Shown here in pieces: positions 43,966 through 54,226 of a stretch of 64,000 nt of DNA. Under the pieces are notes generated by a model. It ran no database searches, was not told the origin of the DNA, and worked only from the letters and a program-made list of their open reading frames with translations. The position numbers were made by a program, and so were the translations under genes. Source of the stretch: Sinorhizobium fredii USDA 257 (GTDB lineage: Bacteria > Pseudomonadota > Alphaproteobacteria > Rhizobiales > Rhizobiaceae); contig NC_018000.1 in NCBI RefSeq assembly GCF_000265205.3, positions 3,410,001 to 3,474,000 of the forward strand. The letters are read 5' to 3'. How positions within the stretch are numbered: the stretch's first letter is position 1; every line of letters starts with the position of its first letter.

Positions 43966-44034
43966 GGCTTTATCGGAAGGGCAAAGCCGTTAATATGAAC
44001 CGCTAATGCTATGCCGGAGTTTAGGGTATAGCAT
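43966..44034 (+). other. two hairpins between clpP and clpX
   Basis: The first pairs GGCTTT with AAAGCC (43966-43971 and 43983-43988). The second pairs ATGCTATGCC with GGTATAGCAT (44006-44015 and 44025-44034) with one non-Watson-Crick position. Neither is followed by a T run, so they are not obvious Rho-independent terminators. They may be processing or attenuation structures between the two genes. Confidence 0.5.
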
Positions 44035-44195
44035 GCGGATTTCGACGGGAGAGTCGTTGCAACCGAAATCAGGCATTGCCCTGAGGCGGTGAGTACTCCC
44101 AGGAACCCTGCGCGGCGCCTTGATCGCGCGCAAGGCGAATTGACTGGTCCGTGATATCTTTCCGAAGGTGTCCGGCGTGCTGGAAGGAAGTGAAA

Positions 44196-45473
44196 ATGAG
44201 CAAGGTCAGCGGCAGCAACGGCGGTGACTCGAAGAATACCCTCTATTGTTCGTTTTGCGGCAAGAGCCAGCACGAAGTGCGCAAGCTGATTGCCGGCCCC
44301 ACCGTGTTCATCTGTGATGAATGCGTGGAACTCTGCATGGACATCATCCGCGAAGAGAACAAAACCTCGATGGTCAAGTCCCGCGATGGCGTTCCCACCC
44401 CGCAGGAAATCATCAAGGTTCTCGACGAATACGTCATCGGGCAGCAGCAGGCCAAGCGCATCCTGTCCGTCGCCGTGCACAACCACTACAAGCGCCTTGC
44501 CCACGCGGCCAAGAGCAGCGACGTGGAACTGGCCAAGTCGAACATCATGCTGGTCGGTCCGACCGGTTGCGGCAAGACCTATCTGGCTCAGACGCTCGCC
44601 CGTATCATCGACGTGCCCTTCACCATGGCCGACGCGACGACGCTGACGGAAGCGGGCTATGTCGGCGAGGACGTCGAGAACATCATTCTGAAGCTGCTGC
44701 AGGCCGCCGACTACAACGTCGAGCGCGCCCAGCGCGGCATCGTCTACATCGACGAGGTCGATAAGATTTCGCGCAAGTCCGACAATCCGTCGATCACGCG
44801 CGACGTCTCGGGCGAGGGCGTGCAGCAGGCGCTGCTGAAGATCATGGAAGGCACCGTGGCCTCCGTGCCCCCCCAGGGCGGCCGCAAGCATCCGCAGCAG
44901 GAATTCCTGCAGGTGGATACGACCAACATCCTGTTCATCTGCGGCGGCGCCTTCGCGGGCCTTGATAAAATCATCTCCGCCCGCGGCGAAAAGACCTCGA
45001 TCGGCTTCGGTGCCACGGTTCGCGCGCCGGAAGACCGGCGGGTCGGCGAAGTGCTGCGCGAACTCGAGCCGGAAGATTTGGTCAAGTTCGGCCTCATTCC
45101 GGAATTCATCGGCCGTTTGCCGGTTCTCGCGACCCTCGAGGATCTCGACGAGGACGCGCTGATCCAGATTCTGTCGGAGCCGAAGAACGCGCTCGTCAAG
45201 CAGTACCAACGGCTGTTCGAGATGGAAGACGTCGAGTTGACCTTCCACGAGGACGCCCTGCGCGAAATCGCCAAGAGGGCCATCGTCCGCAAGACCGGCG
45301 CCCGCGGCCTGCGCTCGATCATGGAGAAAATCCTGCTCGACACAATGTTCGAACTGCCGACGCTCGAGGGGGTTCGCGAGGTGGTGATCTCGGACGAAGT
45401 GGTCAAGGGAACCGCCCGGCCGCTCTATATCTACTCGGATCGCTCCGAAGAGAAGACCAACGTCTCGGCCTGA
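44196..45473 (+). CDS. clpX: ATP-dependent Clp protease ATP-binding subunit ClpX
   Basis: A 425-aa AAA+ unfoldase that feeds substrates to ClpP. The N-terminal zinc domain has Cys18, Cys21, Cys40 and Cys43. Walker A is GPTGCGKT (121-128), the pore loop GYVG is at 154-157, Walker B ([10 protein letters not shown]) follows, and a PEFIGRLP segment lies near residue 305. AAGGAAG precedes the ATG at 44196. A strong terminator follows the gene. In alphaproteobacteria ClpXP is essential for cell-cycle control, including CtrA turnover; that is known from the group, not seen here. Confidence 0.98.
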   Translation: MSKVSGSNGGDSKNTLYCSFCGKSQHEVRKLIAGPTVFICDECVELCMDIIREENKTSMVKSRDGVPTPQEIIKVLDEYVIGQQQAKRILSVAVHNHYKRLAHAAKSSDVELAKSNIMLVGPTGCGKTYLAQTLARIIDVPFTMADATTLTEAGYVGEDVENIILKLLQAADYNVERAQRGIVYIDEVDKISRKSDNPSITRDVSGEGVQQALLKIMEGTVASVPPQGGRKHPQQEFLQVDTTNILFICGGAFAGLDKIISARGEKTSIGFGATVRAPEDRRVGEVLRELEPEDLVKFGLIPEFIGRLPVLATLEDLDEDALIQILSEPKNALVKQYQRLFEMEDVELTFHEDALREIAKRAIVRKTGARGLRSIMEKILLDTMFELPTLEGVREVVISDEVVKGTARPLYIYSDRSEEKTNVSA

Positions 45474-45493
45474 CGGCTTGCCACGTTCAAATT

Positions 45494-45531
45494 GCACGAA
45501 AAAGCCCGCCCGAGTGCGGGCTTTTTCGTGC
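45494..45531 (+). terminator. terminator after clpX
   Basis: A perfect 16-bp inverted repeat GCACGAAAAAGCCCGC / GCGGGCTTTTTCGTGC with a 6-nt loop, starting 21 nt after the clpX stop. The 3' arm contains TTTTT after a GC-rich stem, so it acts as a Rho-independent terminator on either strand. Confidence 0.92.
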
Positions 45532-45932
45532 GCATACGGCGCATCCTTGATGCTCGCGAAGATGTGAAGGTGGAGATCAGCACGGCTCTTGTCCGCCGTG
45601 CGCCTTGTCGTTCGTGAGGACGGAGCAAGCTTGCGAACACTTTCGCCCTAAAATGATTGTGCTCGAGCGATTCGAATGTTGCGAAAGCTCCACAACAACG
45701 CAATGATACGACGATTCAATGAACGCGTTTGTGCGCCGGCGTCCGGGGAGCCACGTAAGGCCGGCATCAGCCTCTCAGCGTAAGAAACGGGAATTGTCCA
45801 TGGAGGCGGAGAATGCGCCTAGCCTTGAAAAGGCCCCTGTTGCACTCCACTTTCATGAAGGAAATTTGACAGCCGGGAGTGCCGTTGAGGCTCCCGGGAA
45901 CGGGCCCGAAATCGGGACGGAAAGGAAATGAC
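45532..45932. other. long leader/intergenic region upstream of lon
   Basis: These ~400 bases must hold the lon promoter and leader. A hairpin CCGGGAG / CTCCCGG lies at 45873-45897 with an 11-nt loop, about 35 nt before the start codon. The Shine-Dalgarno AAAGGAA follows at ~45921. No convincing sigma-32 or sigma-70 promoter stood out. A 70-codon open frame at 45719-45931 lacks a Shine-Dalgarno and protein-like character and was not called. Confidence 0.5.
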
Positions 45933-48350
45933 ATGACGAACAAAACGCCTCCGGCCGAAAGCGCGACCTATCCGGTTCTGCCGTTGCGCGACATTGTGGT
46001 CTTCCCGCATATGATTGTGCCGCTTTTCGTCGGCCGCGAGAAGTCCATCCGCGCGCTTGAAGAGGTGATGGGCACCGACAAGCAGATCATGCTGGCGACC
46101 CAGATCAATGCGACGGATGACGATCCGGAGCCTTCTGCGATCTACCGCGTCGGCACGATTGCCAATGTGCTGCAGCTTCTGAAGCTCCCCGATGGCACCG
46201 TCAAGGTTCTCGTCGAGGGGCGCGCACGGGCGGAGATCGACCGCTACACGGCACGCGAAGACTTCTACGAAGCGGTCGCCCATGTGCTGCGCGAGCCGGA
46301 AGAGGATCCGGTCGAGATCGAAGCGCTGAGCCGCTCGGTCGTCTCCGAATTCGAAAGCTACGTGAAGCTGAACAAGAAGATTTCCCCGGAAGTCGTCGGT
46401 GTCGCGAGCCAGATCGATGATTATTCCAAGCTCGCCGATACGGTTGCTTCGCACCTGTCGATCAAGATCGTCGAGAAGCAGGAAATGCTCGAGACGACCA
46501 GCGTGAAGATGCGCCTGGAAAAGGCGCTCGGCTTCATGGAAGGCGAGATCTCGGTTCTGCAGGTCGAAAAGCGAATCCGTTCGCGCGTCAAGCGGCAGAT
46601 GGAGAAGACCCAGCGCGAGTACTACCTCAACGAACAGATGAAGGCGATTCAGAAGGAGCTCGGCGACAGCGAGGACGGCCGCGACGAGATGGCCGAACTC
46701 GAGGAGCGCATTGCCAAGACGAAACTTTCCAAGGAAGCCCGTGAGAAGGCCGACGCGGAGCTGAAGAAGCTGCGCCAGATGAGCCCGATGTCTGCGGAAG
46801 CGACCGTCGTGCGCAACTATCTGGATTGGCTTCTGGGCCTGCCCTGGGGCAAGAAGTCAAAGATCAAGACCGACCTCAACCACGCCGAGAAGGTGTTGGA
46901 GTTGGATCACTTCGGTCTCGACAAGGTCAAGGAGCGCATCGTCGAGTATCTGGCCGTGCAGGCGCGCTCCACGAAGATCAAGGGTCCGATCCTGTGCCTC
47001 GTCGGCCCTCCGGGCGTCGGCAAGACCTCGCTTGCCAAGTCGATCGCCAAGGCGACAGGCCGCGAATATATCCGCATGGCTCTCGGCGGCGTTCGCGACG
47101 AGGCGGAGATCCGTGGTCACCGCCGGACCTATATCGGCTCCATGCCGGGCAAGGTCGTGCAGTCGATGAAGAAGGCCAAGCGGTCCAACCCGCTCTTCCT
47201 GCTCGACGAGATCGACAAGATGGGCCAGGACTTCCGTGGCGATCCGTCTTCGGCGCTTCTGGAAGTACTCGATCCGGAACAGAACTCGACCTTCATGGAT
47301 CACTATCTCGAGGTTGAATACGACCTCTCGAACGTGATGTTCATCACCACGGCGAACACGCTGAACATTCCGCCGCCGCTGATGGACCGCATGGAAGTCA
47401 TCCGTATCGCCGGCTACACGGAGGAGGAAAAGCTGGAGATCGCCAAGCGACACCTGCTGCCGAAGGCGATCCGCGATCATGCGCTGCAGCCGAACGAATT
47501 CTCCGTGACCGACGGCGCGCTGATGGCGGTGATCCAGACCTACACACGCGAAGCGGGCGTTCGCAACTTCGAACGCGAGCTGATGAAGCTTGCCCGCAAG
47601 GCAGTGACCGAGATCCTCAAGGGCAAGACCAAGAAGGTCGAGGTGACGGCCGACAACGTCAACGACTATCTCGGCGTGCCGCGCTTCCGTCATGGTGAAG
47701 CCGAGCGCGACGATCAGGTGGGCGTTGTCACGGGTCTCGCCTGGACCGAGGTCGGCGGCGAACTGCTGACGATCGAAGGCGTGATGATGCCCGGCAAGGG
47801 CCGCATGACGGTCACCGGCAACCTGCGCGACGTTATGAAGGAATCGATTTCGGCGGCGGCATCCTATGTCCGCTCGCGTGCGATCGATTTCGGCATCGAG
47901 CCGCCGCTCTTCGACAAGCGCGACATCCACGTGCACGTGCCGGAAGGTGCGACGCCGAAGGATGGCCCATCCGCCGGCGTTGCCATGGCGACGGCAATCG
48001 TCTCGGTGATGACCGGCATTCCGATCCACAAGGATGTGGCGATGACCGGCGAGATCACCCTGCGTGGCCGCGTCCTGCCGATCGGCGGTTTGAAGGAGAA
48101 GCTGTTGGCGGCGCTGCGTGGCGGCATCAAGAAGGTGCTGATCCCCGAAGAGAACGCCAAGGATCTCGCCGAGATCCCGGACAATGTGAAGAACAACCTC
48201 GAAATCATCCCGGTTTCGCGGATGGGCGAGGTGCTCGAGCACGCATTGACGCGGCGTCCCGAGCCGATCGAATGGGACCCGGCAAGCCACGCCAGCACCA
48301 TTTCGCCGGTCGATTCGCAGGACGAAGCGGGGGCCTCGATCGCCCACTGA
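45933..48350 (+). CDS. lon: ATP-dependent protease Lon
   Basis: An 805-aa AAA+ serine protease. The N-terminal substrate-binding domain (about 1-300) starts at [15 protein letters not shown]. Walker A is GPPGVGKT (358-365), and the Walker [11 protein letters not shown] follows. The peptidase domain has the Ser680/Lys723 dyad (DGPSAGVAM and GGLKEKLL). It degrades misfolded and regulatory proteins; in rhizobia lon mutants affect exopolysaccharide, which is known from S. meliloti. I chose the ATG at 45933 with AAAGGAA upstream. A terminator follows 58 nt after the stop. Confidence 0.98.
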   Translation: MTNKTPPAESATYPVLPLRDIVVFPHMIVPLFVGREKSIRALEEVMGTDKQIMLATQINATDDDPEPSAIYRVGTIANVLQLLKLPDGTVKVLVEGRARAEIDRYTAREDFYEAVAHVLREPEEDPVEIEALSRSVVSEFESYVKLNKKISPEVVGVASQIDDYSKLADTVASHLSIKIVEKQEMLETTSVKMRLEKALGFMEGEISVLQVEKRIRSRVKRQMEKTQREYYLNEQMKAIQKELGDSEDGRDEMAELEERIAKTKLSKEAREKADAELKKLRQMSPMSAEATVVRNYLDWLLGLPWGKKSKIKTDLNHAEKVLELDHFGLDKVKERIVEYLAVQARSTKIKGPILCLVGPPGVGKTSLAKSIAKATGREYIRMALGGVRDEAEIRGHRRTYIGSMPGKVVQSMKKAKRSNPLFLLDEIDKMGQDFRGDPSSALLEVLDPEQNSTFMDHYLEVEYDLSNVMFITTANTLNIPPPLMDRMEVIRIAGYTEEEKLEIAKRHLLPKAIRDHALQPNEFSVTDGALMAVIQTYTREAGVRNFERELMKLARKAVTEILKGKTKKVEVTADNVNDYLGVPRFRHGEAERDDQVGVVTGLAWTEVGGELLTIEGVMMPGKGRMTVTGNLRDVMKESISAAASYVRSRAIDFGIEPPLFDKRDIHVHVPEGATPKDGPSAGVAMATAIVSVMTGIPIHKDVAMTGEITLRGRVLPIGGLKEKLLAALRGGIKKVLIPEENAKDLAEIPDNVKNNLEIIPVSRMGEVLEHALTRRPEPIEWDPASHASTISPVDSQDEAGASIAH

Positions 48351-48408
48351 AAATGCGCAAAGAGGGCCGAGACTGTGTCCCTCTTGCGCCCTTTGCCGAG
48401 AAAAACGG

Positions 48409-48435
48409 AAAAGACCGGCCATTTGCCGGTCTTTT
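48409..48435 (+). terminator. terminator after lon
   Basis: AAAAGACCGGC / GCCGGTCTTTT (48409-48419 and 48425-48435) form an 11-bp stem with a 5-nt loop and an integral T run. It separates lon from hup. Confidence 0.9.
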
Positions 48436-48569
48436 CTGTTGTAAAAGCACCCTCTAAGCCTTGCATTTCAAGGGATTCGGCGCAATTGGGAATGGCAAGA
48501 CGTGGGCGTGCGCAAGCCGCCCCGGCTTAAAAGACAGTCGTTTCGAACCAATATGAAAGGGGTGGAAAC

Positions 48570-48842
48570 ATGAACAAAAATGAGCTCGTGTCTGCCGTTG
48601 CGGAGAAGGCCGGACTTTCCAAGGCCGATGCGTCTTCCGCTGTTGACGCAGTGTTTGAGACCATTCAGGGCGAACTGAAGAGCGGTGGCGACATTCGTCT
48701 CGTCGGCTTCGGCAACTTCTCCGTGAGCCGTCGCGAAGCGAGCAAGGGCCGCAACCCGTCGACGGGTGCGGAAGTTGACATCCCGGCGCGCAACGTGCCG
48801 AAGTTCACGGCCGGCAAGGGCCTGAAGGACGCCGTCAACTAA
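48570..48842 (+). CDS. hupB: DNA-binding protein HU
   Basis: A 90-aa nucleoid protein of the HU/IHF family. It has the N-terminal MNKNELVSAVAEKAGLSKADA helix pair, GFGNFSVSRREASKGRNPSTG and the DNA-binding arm ending in IPARNVPKFTAGKGLKDAVN. It is a normal-length HU monomer that bends and compacts DNA as a dimer. AAAGGGG lies upstream of the ATG. It follows lon, a position conserved in many Proteobacteria, but it has its own terminator downstream and probably its own promoter. Confidence 0.97.
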   Translation: MNKNELVSAVAEKAGLSKADASSAVDAVFETIQGELKSGGDIRLVGFGNFSVSRREASKGRNPSTGAEVDIPARNVPKFTAGKGLKDAVN

Positions 48843-48977
48843 TCGGACGCGTTTCAGGTCCGCAAGGATCTGGACGATGCCGGTACGGCCTCTGCTTGGC
48901 GGCGCCGCTACAGAGGCCGCAAAGGTTCATGTTCCATCTGCCGCTCCTCGTCGCAGGATCGTCGGCAGGTTGATTGG

Positions 48978-49001
48978 GGCCCGGTCGATCCGGGCCTCTT
49001 T
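48978..49001 (+). terminator. terminator after hup
   Basis: GGCCCGG / CCGGGCC (48978-48984 and 48990-48996) with a 5-nt loop is followed by TCTTTT. It lies 135 nt after the hup stop in the 302-bp gap. An imperfect inverted repeat (GCCTCTG at 48888-48894, CAGAGGC later) precedes it and may fold in the same RNA. Confidence 0.72.
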
Positions 49002-49144
49002 TCATTTCAACCTCCGCTGTCATCGGGCTGTTACAGGACGGTTGCACAAGCCTCCCATTCGGAAGGTGGCGAGTACCGATTCCGGTTAACACCGCGGTGT
49101 CGGAATGCCCGATCCCCGGGCGCGCGCCGCGACAGGAGGGACAA

Positions 49145-51340
49145 ATGAGGGCTTTTTCCATAACCGCTGCCTTGGCCACGGCGCTGGCCGCATCGACGGC
49201 ACCCGCCGCTCGGGCCGAACAGGTCTTTAACCGCATTGCATCCTTTGCCGTCGCCGGCAACCTGCCCCAAGGCGCCGACCGAAAGGCGCCGACATCGGCG
49301 GAAATCATCACCGCCAGCGACGACGGCAAGACGCTCATTTATACGGATAGCCCCGGCAAGCGCATTGGCTTCATCAACATCACCGACGCCCGGATGCCGA
49401 AGGCTGATGGCATCGTTCCCTTCGACGGCGAGCCGACGTCGGTCGCGGTCGCCGACGCGAAGGCTCTGGTCGCCGTCAACACGCGCGAAAGCTTCACCAA
49501 ACCCTCCGGCCTGCTTGCCGTCGTCGATATCGCGACGAAAAGGGTTGACGCCACTTGCAATCTCGGCGGCCAGCCGGATTCCGTAGCGGTCAACAAGGAT
49601 CGGACGCTTGCCGCGATCGCCATCGAGAACGAGCGCGACGAGGAGGTCAACGACGGGCAAATCCCGCAGATGCCGGCGGGCGACCTCGTGATCCTGTCGC
49701 TGAAGGACGGAGTCGCGGATTGCGCGACGATCAAGCATGTGGCGCTCACCGGACTTGCCGAAGTCGCCGGTGAGGATCCGGAGCCGGAATTCGTCGCCTT
49801 CAACGGCAAGGACGAGATTGCGCTCACCCTGCAGGAAAACAATCACATCGTCATAATCGATGGCAAGTCGGCGACGGTGAAGGCGCATTTCTCCGCCGGG
49901 ACGGTGGATCTCAACAACGTCGACGCCAAGCGTGACGGCGCCATCGCCTTTACGGGCGAACAGGCTGGCCGCAAACGTGAGCCCGATGCCGTCAAATGGC
50001 TCGACGACAACCGCCTGGTGGTCGCCAATGAAGGCGACTACGTAGGCGGCGCCCGCGGCTTTACGATCTTTGACGCGACCGGCAAGGCTTTGTTCGAGTC
50101 CGGTGCTAGCCTCGAACACGCGATCGCGCAGATCGGCCACTATCCGGAGAAGCGCTCGTCGGCGAAGGGCATCGAGCCGGAAGGCCTGGAAATGGCGCAA
50201 TACGGCGACGACAAGCTCTTCTTCGTGCTCTCCGAGCGCGCCTCCATCGTCGGCGTTTACCGGGACACCGGCGCGGAACCGGAACTGCTCCAGCTTCTGC
50301 CGTCCGGAATCTCGCCCGAAGGTGCGATCGCCATCCCCGGCCGCAATCTGTTTGCGACCGCCAACGAGGTCGACCTCGTCGAGGACGACGGCGCGCGGGC
50401 GCATGTGATGATCTATGAGCGCAGGGAAGGGGAGGCCGCCTACCCGCAGATTCGCTCCGCGGAGAAGAACGGTCTGCCGATCGGGTTCGGCGCGCTGTCC
50501 GGCCTTGCGGCGGTAGAGGACAAGCCGGGCATCCTCAGGGCGGTCAACGATTCCGTCCTCTCCTCGCAGCCGACGATTTTCACGGTCGATGCGACGCAGA
50601 AGCCGGCGCTGATCACCGAGGCGCTGCCGATCACCCGCGATGGCGCAGCCGCGCAAAAGCTCGACATCGAAGGCGTCGCAAATGACGGCGAAGGCGGATT
50701 CTGGCTGGCGTCCGAAGGCAACGCGGACAAGCTTTATAGCCACGCGCTCTTCCACGTGAACAAGAAGGGCGACATCAAGCAGGAGATTGCCCTTCCGGCA
50801 GAGCTCGCCGCCAACGAAATTCGCTACGGCTTCGAAGGGATCACGGCCGTTGGCGAAGGGGACGACCTGACGCTCTGGATGGCGGTTCAGCGCGAGTGGA
50901 AGGACGATGAGAAGGGCTTCGTCAAGCTCGTCTCCTACAAGCCGGCGAAGGAAGAGTGGGGCGCGGTGCGCTACCCGCTCGACAAGTCCGAGGAAGGATG
51001 GGTCGGTCTTTCGGAGATCTCCGTCCATGGCGACTACGCCTATCTCATCGAGCGCGACAATCTGATCGGCGAAGCGGCGAAGCTCAAGAAGCTCTACCGC
51101 GTCGCGCTTGCCGATCTGAAACCCGCCGCGCTCGGCGGCGAACTGCCGGTCGTCAAGAAGGAAGAGGTGCGCGATCTCATTCCCGAGCTGAAGTCGCTGA
51201 ATGGCTATGTGGTCGACAAGGTGGAGGGCTTCACGGTCGATGCGGCTGGAAACGGCTACGTCGTCACGGATAATGACGGCGTCGACGACTCGTCCGGCGA
51301 GACCCTGTTCTTCTCCATTGGCGCAATTAACGCGATGTAA
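49145..51340 (+). CDS. secreted esterase-like/phytase-like beta-propeller protein
   Basis: A 731-aa exported protein with signal peptide MRAFSITAALATALAASTAPAARA cut near residue 24. The first ~350 residues form YVTN-type beta-propeller blades (ASDDGKTLIYTDSPGKRIGFI, LLAVVDIATKRVDATCNLGG). The rest resembles the esterase-like activity of phytase domain, with GIEPEGLEMAQYG, KLDIEGVANDGEGGFWLASEGN and YVVTDNDGVDDSSGETL. Periplasmic phosphoester or ester hydrolysis is inferred from this weak family link only. GGAGGG precedes the ATG. It appears to be a single-gene unit. Confidence 0.82.
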   Translation: MRAFSITAALATALAASTAPAARAEQVFNRIASFAVAGNLPQGADRKAPTSAEIITASDDGKTLIYTDSPGKRIGFINITDARMPKADGIVPFDGEPTSVAVADAKALVAVNTRESFTKPSGLLAVVDIATKRVDATCNLGGQPDSVAVNKDRTLAAIAIENERDEEVNDGQIPQMPAGDLVILSLKDGVADCATIKHVALTGLAEVAGEDPEPEFVAFNGKDEIALTLQENNHIVIIDGKSATVKAHFSAGTVDLNNVDAKRDGAIAFTGEQAGRKREPDAVKWLDDNRLVVANEGDYVGGARGFTIFDATGKALFESGASLEHAIAQIGHYPEKRSSAKGIEPEGLEMAQYGDDKLFFVLSERASIVGVYRDTGAEPELLQLLPSGISPEGAIAIPGRNLFATANEVDLVEDDGARAHVMIYERREGEAAYPQIRSAEKNGLPIGFGALSGLAAVEDKPGILRAVNDSVLSSQPTIFTVDATQKPALITEALPITRDGAAAQKLDIEGVANDGEGGFWLASEGNADKLYSHALFHVNKKGDIKQEIALPAELAANEIRYGFEGITAVGEGDDLTLWMAVQREWKDDEKGFVKLVSYKPAKEEWGAVRYPLDKSEEGWVGLSEISVHGDYAYLIERDNLIGEAAKLKKLYRVALADLKPAALGGELPVVKKEEVRDLIPELKSLNGYVVDKVEGFTVDAAGNGYVVTDNDGVDDSSGETLFFSIGAINAM

Positions 51341-51427
51341 GCGTCGGCCGGGAGAAAACGGAAGAGGCCGGGACATGACGACCCAGCCCCTTGTTTTTGG
51401 TACCGTGTTCGGCCCGAGCCTGCACGA

Positions 51428-51901
51428 TCAACGCGCGGCAGCGATTTCGGCCTCTTCCTCCGCTTCCTTGCGCTTGCGGATTTCATCGGTCTTGTCGACG
51501 AGCTTGCCAACGATCTCGTAGAGCTGATCGAGCTGCTCGTCGTCCAGGGCCGAGAAGATTTCCTCGAGAAGTTGCTTGCGCGGATGTTCCGCCGCCTGGA
51601 GGACGGCCCGGCCGGTCTCGGTGATCGAGACGATCTTTGCACGGCGATCGTCCGGATCGGGCTTGCGCATCACCAGACGATCGCGCTCCAGCCCGTCGAT
51701 CGCTTCCGTCACGGTTCTGGGGGCGAAGTTCAAGGCGCAGGCGATATCGGTGGAGCGGCAAGGGCCGAGTTTGCTCAGGAAGAACAGGAACTTGCTTCGG
51801 GCAAGCGATACACCTTCCTCGGTCATCGACTCGTTTACCAGGCGATGGACGCGATGGTAGAGTTCGAACAGCTTGTCGGAGACTTCGAATGTCGTCTTCA
51901 T
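51428..51901 (-). CDS. MarR-family transcriptional regulator
   Basis: A 157-aa winged-helix repressor. The DNA-binding part includes LARSKFLFFLSKLGPCRSTDIACALNFAPRTVTEAIDGLERDRLVMRKPDPDDRRA in separate helices with the DDRR wing. The ends form the dimer interface, and the C-terminus is a charged helix rich in Glu. I chose the ATG at 51901 because the upstream ATG (51931) lies inside a perfect palindrome that is probably its operator. Neither start has a strong Shine-Dalgarno. No obvious target gene is adjacent, so autoregulation is the clearest prediction. Confidence 0.88.
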   Translation of the reverse strand: MKTTFEVSDKLFELYHRVHRLVNESMTEEGVSLARSKFLFFLSKLGPCRSTDIACALNFAPRTVTEAIDGLERDRLVMRKPDPDDRRAKIVSITETGRAVLQAAEHPRKQLLEEIFSALDDEQLDQLYEIVGKLVDKTDEIRKRKEAEEEAEIAAAR

Positions 51902-51925
51902 GAATACCGTTGAGATATGGTGAGG

Positions 51926-51942
51926 TGCCATGTCAAATGGCA
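51926..51942 (-). promoter_or_regulatory. palindromic operator of the MarR gene
   Basis: TGCCAT-GTCAA-ATGGCA is a perfect 6-bp inverted repeat with a 5-nt centre. It lies 24 nt upstream of the MarR start. A -10-like TATAGT on the minus strand (51948-51953) lies directly before it, so bound regulator would cover the transcription start. A second perfect palindrome TTTGTCGACAAA lies at 51973-51984. Confidence 0.55.
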
Positions 51943-52094
51943 GTTGGACTATATTTAGTGACGATCGCCGTATTTGTCGACAAAAACCTCCTAATTCTTA
52001 CGGACAGGGCCTCACGAAGAGAAACGGCGCTCGGATTTGAGGGCCGTTGAACTGGCGTGACGAAGAATTGCTGCCGGCTGAGCCTAGATTAAAA

Positions 52095-53942
52095 TTAAGC
52101 GGCGAGGCGCGGTCCGGATGTTCGGCCTTGGGTCCAGCCGTGGCCATTGTCCGTTGTTCCAGCCAGCGTGAAGCGGCCGATCAGTTCGCGCAGGCGGCCG
52201 GCCTCCTGTGCCAGGGTGGCGCTGGCGGCATTGGCTTCCTCGACCATAGCCGCGTTCTGCTGCGTCACCTGGTCCATCTGGTTGACTGCCATATTGACTT
52301 CGGAAAGGCCGGCGGACTGCTCCTGGGCCGAAACCGCAATGGCGTCCATGTGTTCGTTGATCGTGACGATAAAGCTCTCGATGGTGCGAAGGGCTTCGCC
52401 TGTTTCGCGCACGAGCCGAACGCCGCTTTCGACTTCGTTCGCCGAGTTGCGGATCAGCTCCTTGATTTCCTTGGCTGCGTTGGCGGAGCGCTGGGCAAGC
52501 TCCCGGACCTCCTGGGCGACGACGGCGAAACCCTTGCCGGCGTCGCCGGCGCGCGCCGCTTCGACGCCGGCATTGAGCGCCAGGAGGTTCGTCTGGAAGG
52601 CGATCTCGTCGATGACGCCGATGATGTTGGAAATCTGGCTGGAGGAATGCTTGATCCGCCCCATCGCGTCGATCGCGGCGGAAACGATTGCGCCGGACTT
52701 GTGGGCGCTAGCGTTCGCCTGACTCGCCACTGCACGCGCTTCATTGGTGCGCTTCGAGGAATTGGAGACATTGACCGTGATCTGATCGAGCGCGGCGGCG
52801 GTTTCTTCGAGCGATGCCGCCTGCTGCTCGGTCCGCCGCGACAGGTCGTCGGCGCTGTGGCTCACTTCGCGCGCGCCCCCGTCGATGCTGCTCGAGCTCG
52901 TCGCGACGGCGGAGAGCGTGTCGGCGAGCTGGGCGACCGCCTGGTTCAGGTCGTGCCGCAGCGGTTCGAAGTCGGGCGCGAAAGCTTCGTCGAGCTCGAA
53001 GGCGAGGTCGCCGCTGGCCAGCCGCCGAAGGCCGTTGGCGAGACCCGCTCTCGCTTCCTGGAGGCGCCGCTGTGCCGCCGCTTCGGCTTCCTCTGTCACC
53101 TTTTGACGCTCGGCTTCCGATTCGGCGCGCTGGAGGCGGGCTTCCTCCTCGAGCTTGTGATTAGTGATCGCCGCCTGGCGGAAGATTTCGACGGCACGAG
53201 CCATTTCACCGATCTCGTCCTTGCGGCCGCCGTGGGGAATGCTGCTTGCCGTATCGCCACCGGCAAGTTTCGCCATCGCGGCGGTGATGATCCGGATCGG
53301 GCGAGCGACGCCGCGGACGGCATAGGCGATTGCGCCCAGAACGACGAGGGCGGCAAAACCGATGACCACGGTTTCCATCGTCATGGCCTGCTCATGTGTC
53401 GCGGCGCTTGCGGCAACGGCGGCATCCGCACCAGCAAGATTAGAGGCAAGCACTTCGTCGATCGCCTCATCGATCTTCTTTTCGGTCGCCGCCATCTCGA
53501 CCTTGAAAACGCCCTGGGCCTTCATGTTCTCGAGGTTGTTGGAGTATTTCAGCATACTGTCGGCGGTCGACAGATAGGCCTGATAGGCCGCATGCACCTC
53601 GGCAAGTGCCGCCTTGTCGGCATCCGAAGTCGCGAGAACCGCATACTCTTCCGAGAGCTTGCCGAAACCGGCGACAGTCTCGCCGATGACCTTTTCCGCC
53701 CGTTTCTTCTCGAACGGGGTGAGCGAGATCAGGTGGCGCGCGAAAGCCATCCGTGTGTCCGAGAGCTGGGTTTCGAGAGCGCGCGCTAGCGAAACGCGTG
53801 GCAACCAGCTGTCGGCAAGCTCGTTGTTTCGCTCGTTCAGCATGCGAATGCTGTTCATCGAGGAGAGGGCAAGTGCTGCGACGATAACGACGACCAGAAC
53901 GAAAAGGCCGATCAGCGTATGCGATATCTTCAGGCGGGACAT
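52095..53942 (-). CDS. methyl-accepting chemotaxis protein
   Basis: A 615-aa chemoreceptor. Helix 1 (10-28) and helix 2 (191-210) flank a ~160-residue four-helix-bundle periplasmic sensor. A HAMP domain follows (~211-263), then a second HAMP-like segment (~300-342). The signalling domain has the conserved hairpin tip around residues 446-480 ([21 protein letters not shown]). No C-terminal CheR-binding pentapeptide is present. GGAG precedes the ATG at 53942; the longer frame to 54161 has no family residues. The ligand is unknown. The gene stands alone; the 284-bp gap to the divergent gene shows nothing distinctive. Confidence 0.94.
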   Translation of the reverse strand: MSRLKISHTLIGLFVLVVVIVAALALSSMNSIRMLNERNNELADSWLPRVSLARALETQLSDTRMAFARHLISLTPFEKKRAEKVIGETVAGFGKLSEEYAVLATSDADKAALAEVHAAYQAYLSTADSMLKYSNNLENMKAQGVFKVEMAATEKKIDEAIDEVLASNLAGADAAVAASAATHEQAMTMETVVIGFAALVVLGAIAYAVRGVARPIRIITAAMAKLAGGDTASSIPHGGRKDEIGEMARAVEIFRQAAITNHKLEEEARLQRAESEAERQKVTEEAEAAAQRRLQEARAGLANGLRRLASGDLAFELDEAFAPDFEPLRHDLNQAVAQLADTLSAVATSSSSIDGGAREVSHSADDLSRRTEQQAASLEETAAALDQITVNVSNSSKRTNEARAVASQANASAHKSGAIVSAAIDAMGRIKHSSSQISNIIGVIDEIAFQTNLLALNAGVEAARAGDAGKGFAVVAQEVRELAQRSANAAKEIKELIRNSANEVESGVRLVRETGEALRTIESFIVTINEHMDAIAVSAQEQSAGLSEVNMAVNQMDQVTQQNAAMVEEANAASATLAQEAGRLRELIGRFTLAGTTDNGHGWTQGRTSGPRLAA

Positions 53943-54226
53943 GGACAACTCCGGAATAGCATCCGCAAATCTTGGTGAACTGTTCCGGCTCTTGATCGTC
54001 ATGACGGAGCGGATGCCGAAGCAGGAATCATTCCGGTGCTGAAAATGCCCAAAGGCGTTCCCGCCGGGAAAACTACCGGGCAAGACGTTACAAAACCGAT
54101 AATCGGGGAGCCTGCTGGGCGCGGATGCGGCCCACTTGGACAGTTGCGGAACGTTGCCCACAGCTGAGGTTGGGCTATAGCCCCGCGCGCCATTGACGCG
54201 CTATTCAGGGGCAGCCATGGTCGGCC

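Noticed and set aside
45719..45931. 70-codon plus-strand frame just before lon
   Set aside because: No Shine-Dalgarno, no domain, and its end runs through the lon hairpin and ribosome-binding site; better explained as leader.
49031..51376. 781-codon minus-strand frame over the phytase-like gene
   Set aside because: Charged shadow of a gene with a clear signal peptide and Shine-Dalgarno on the plus strand.
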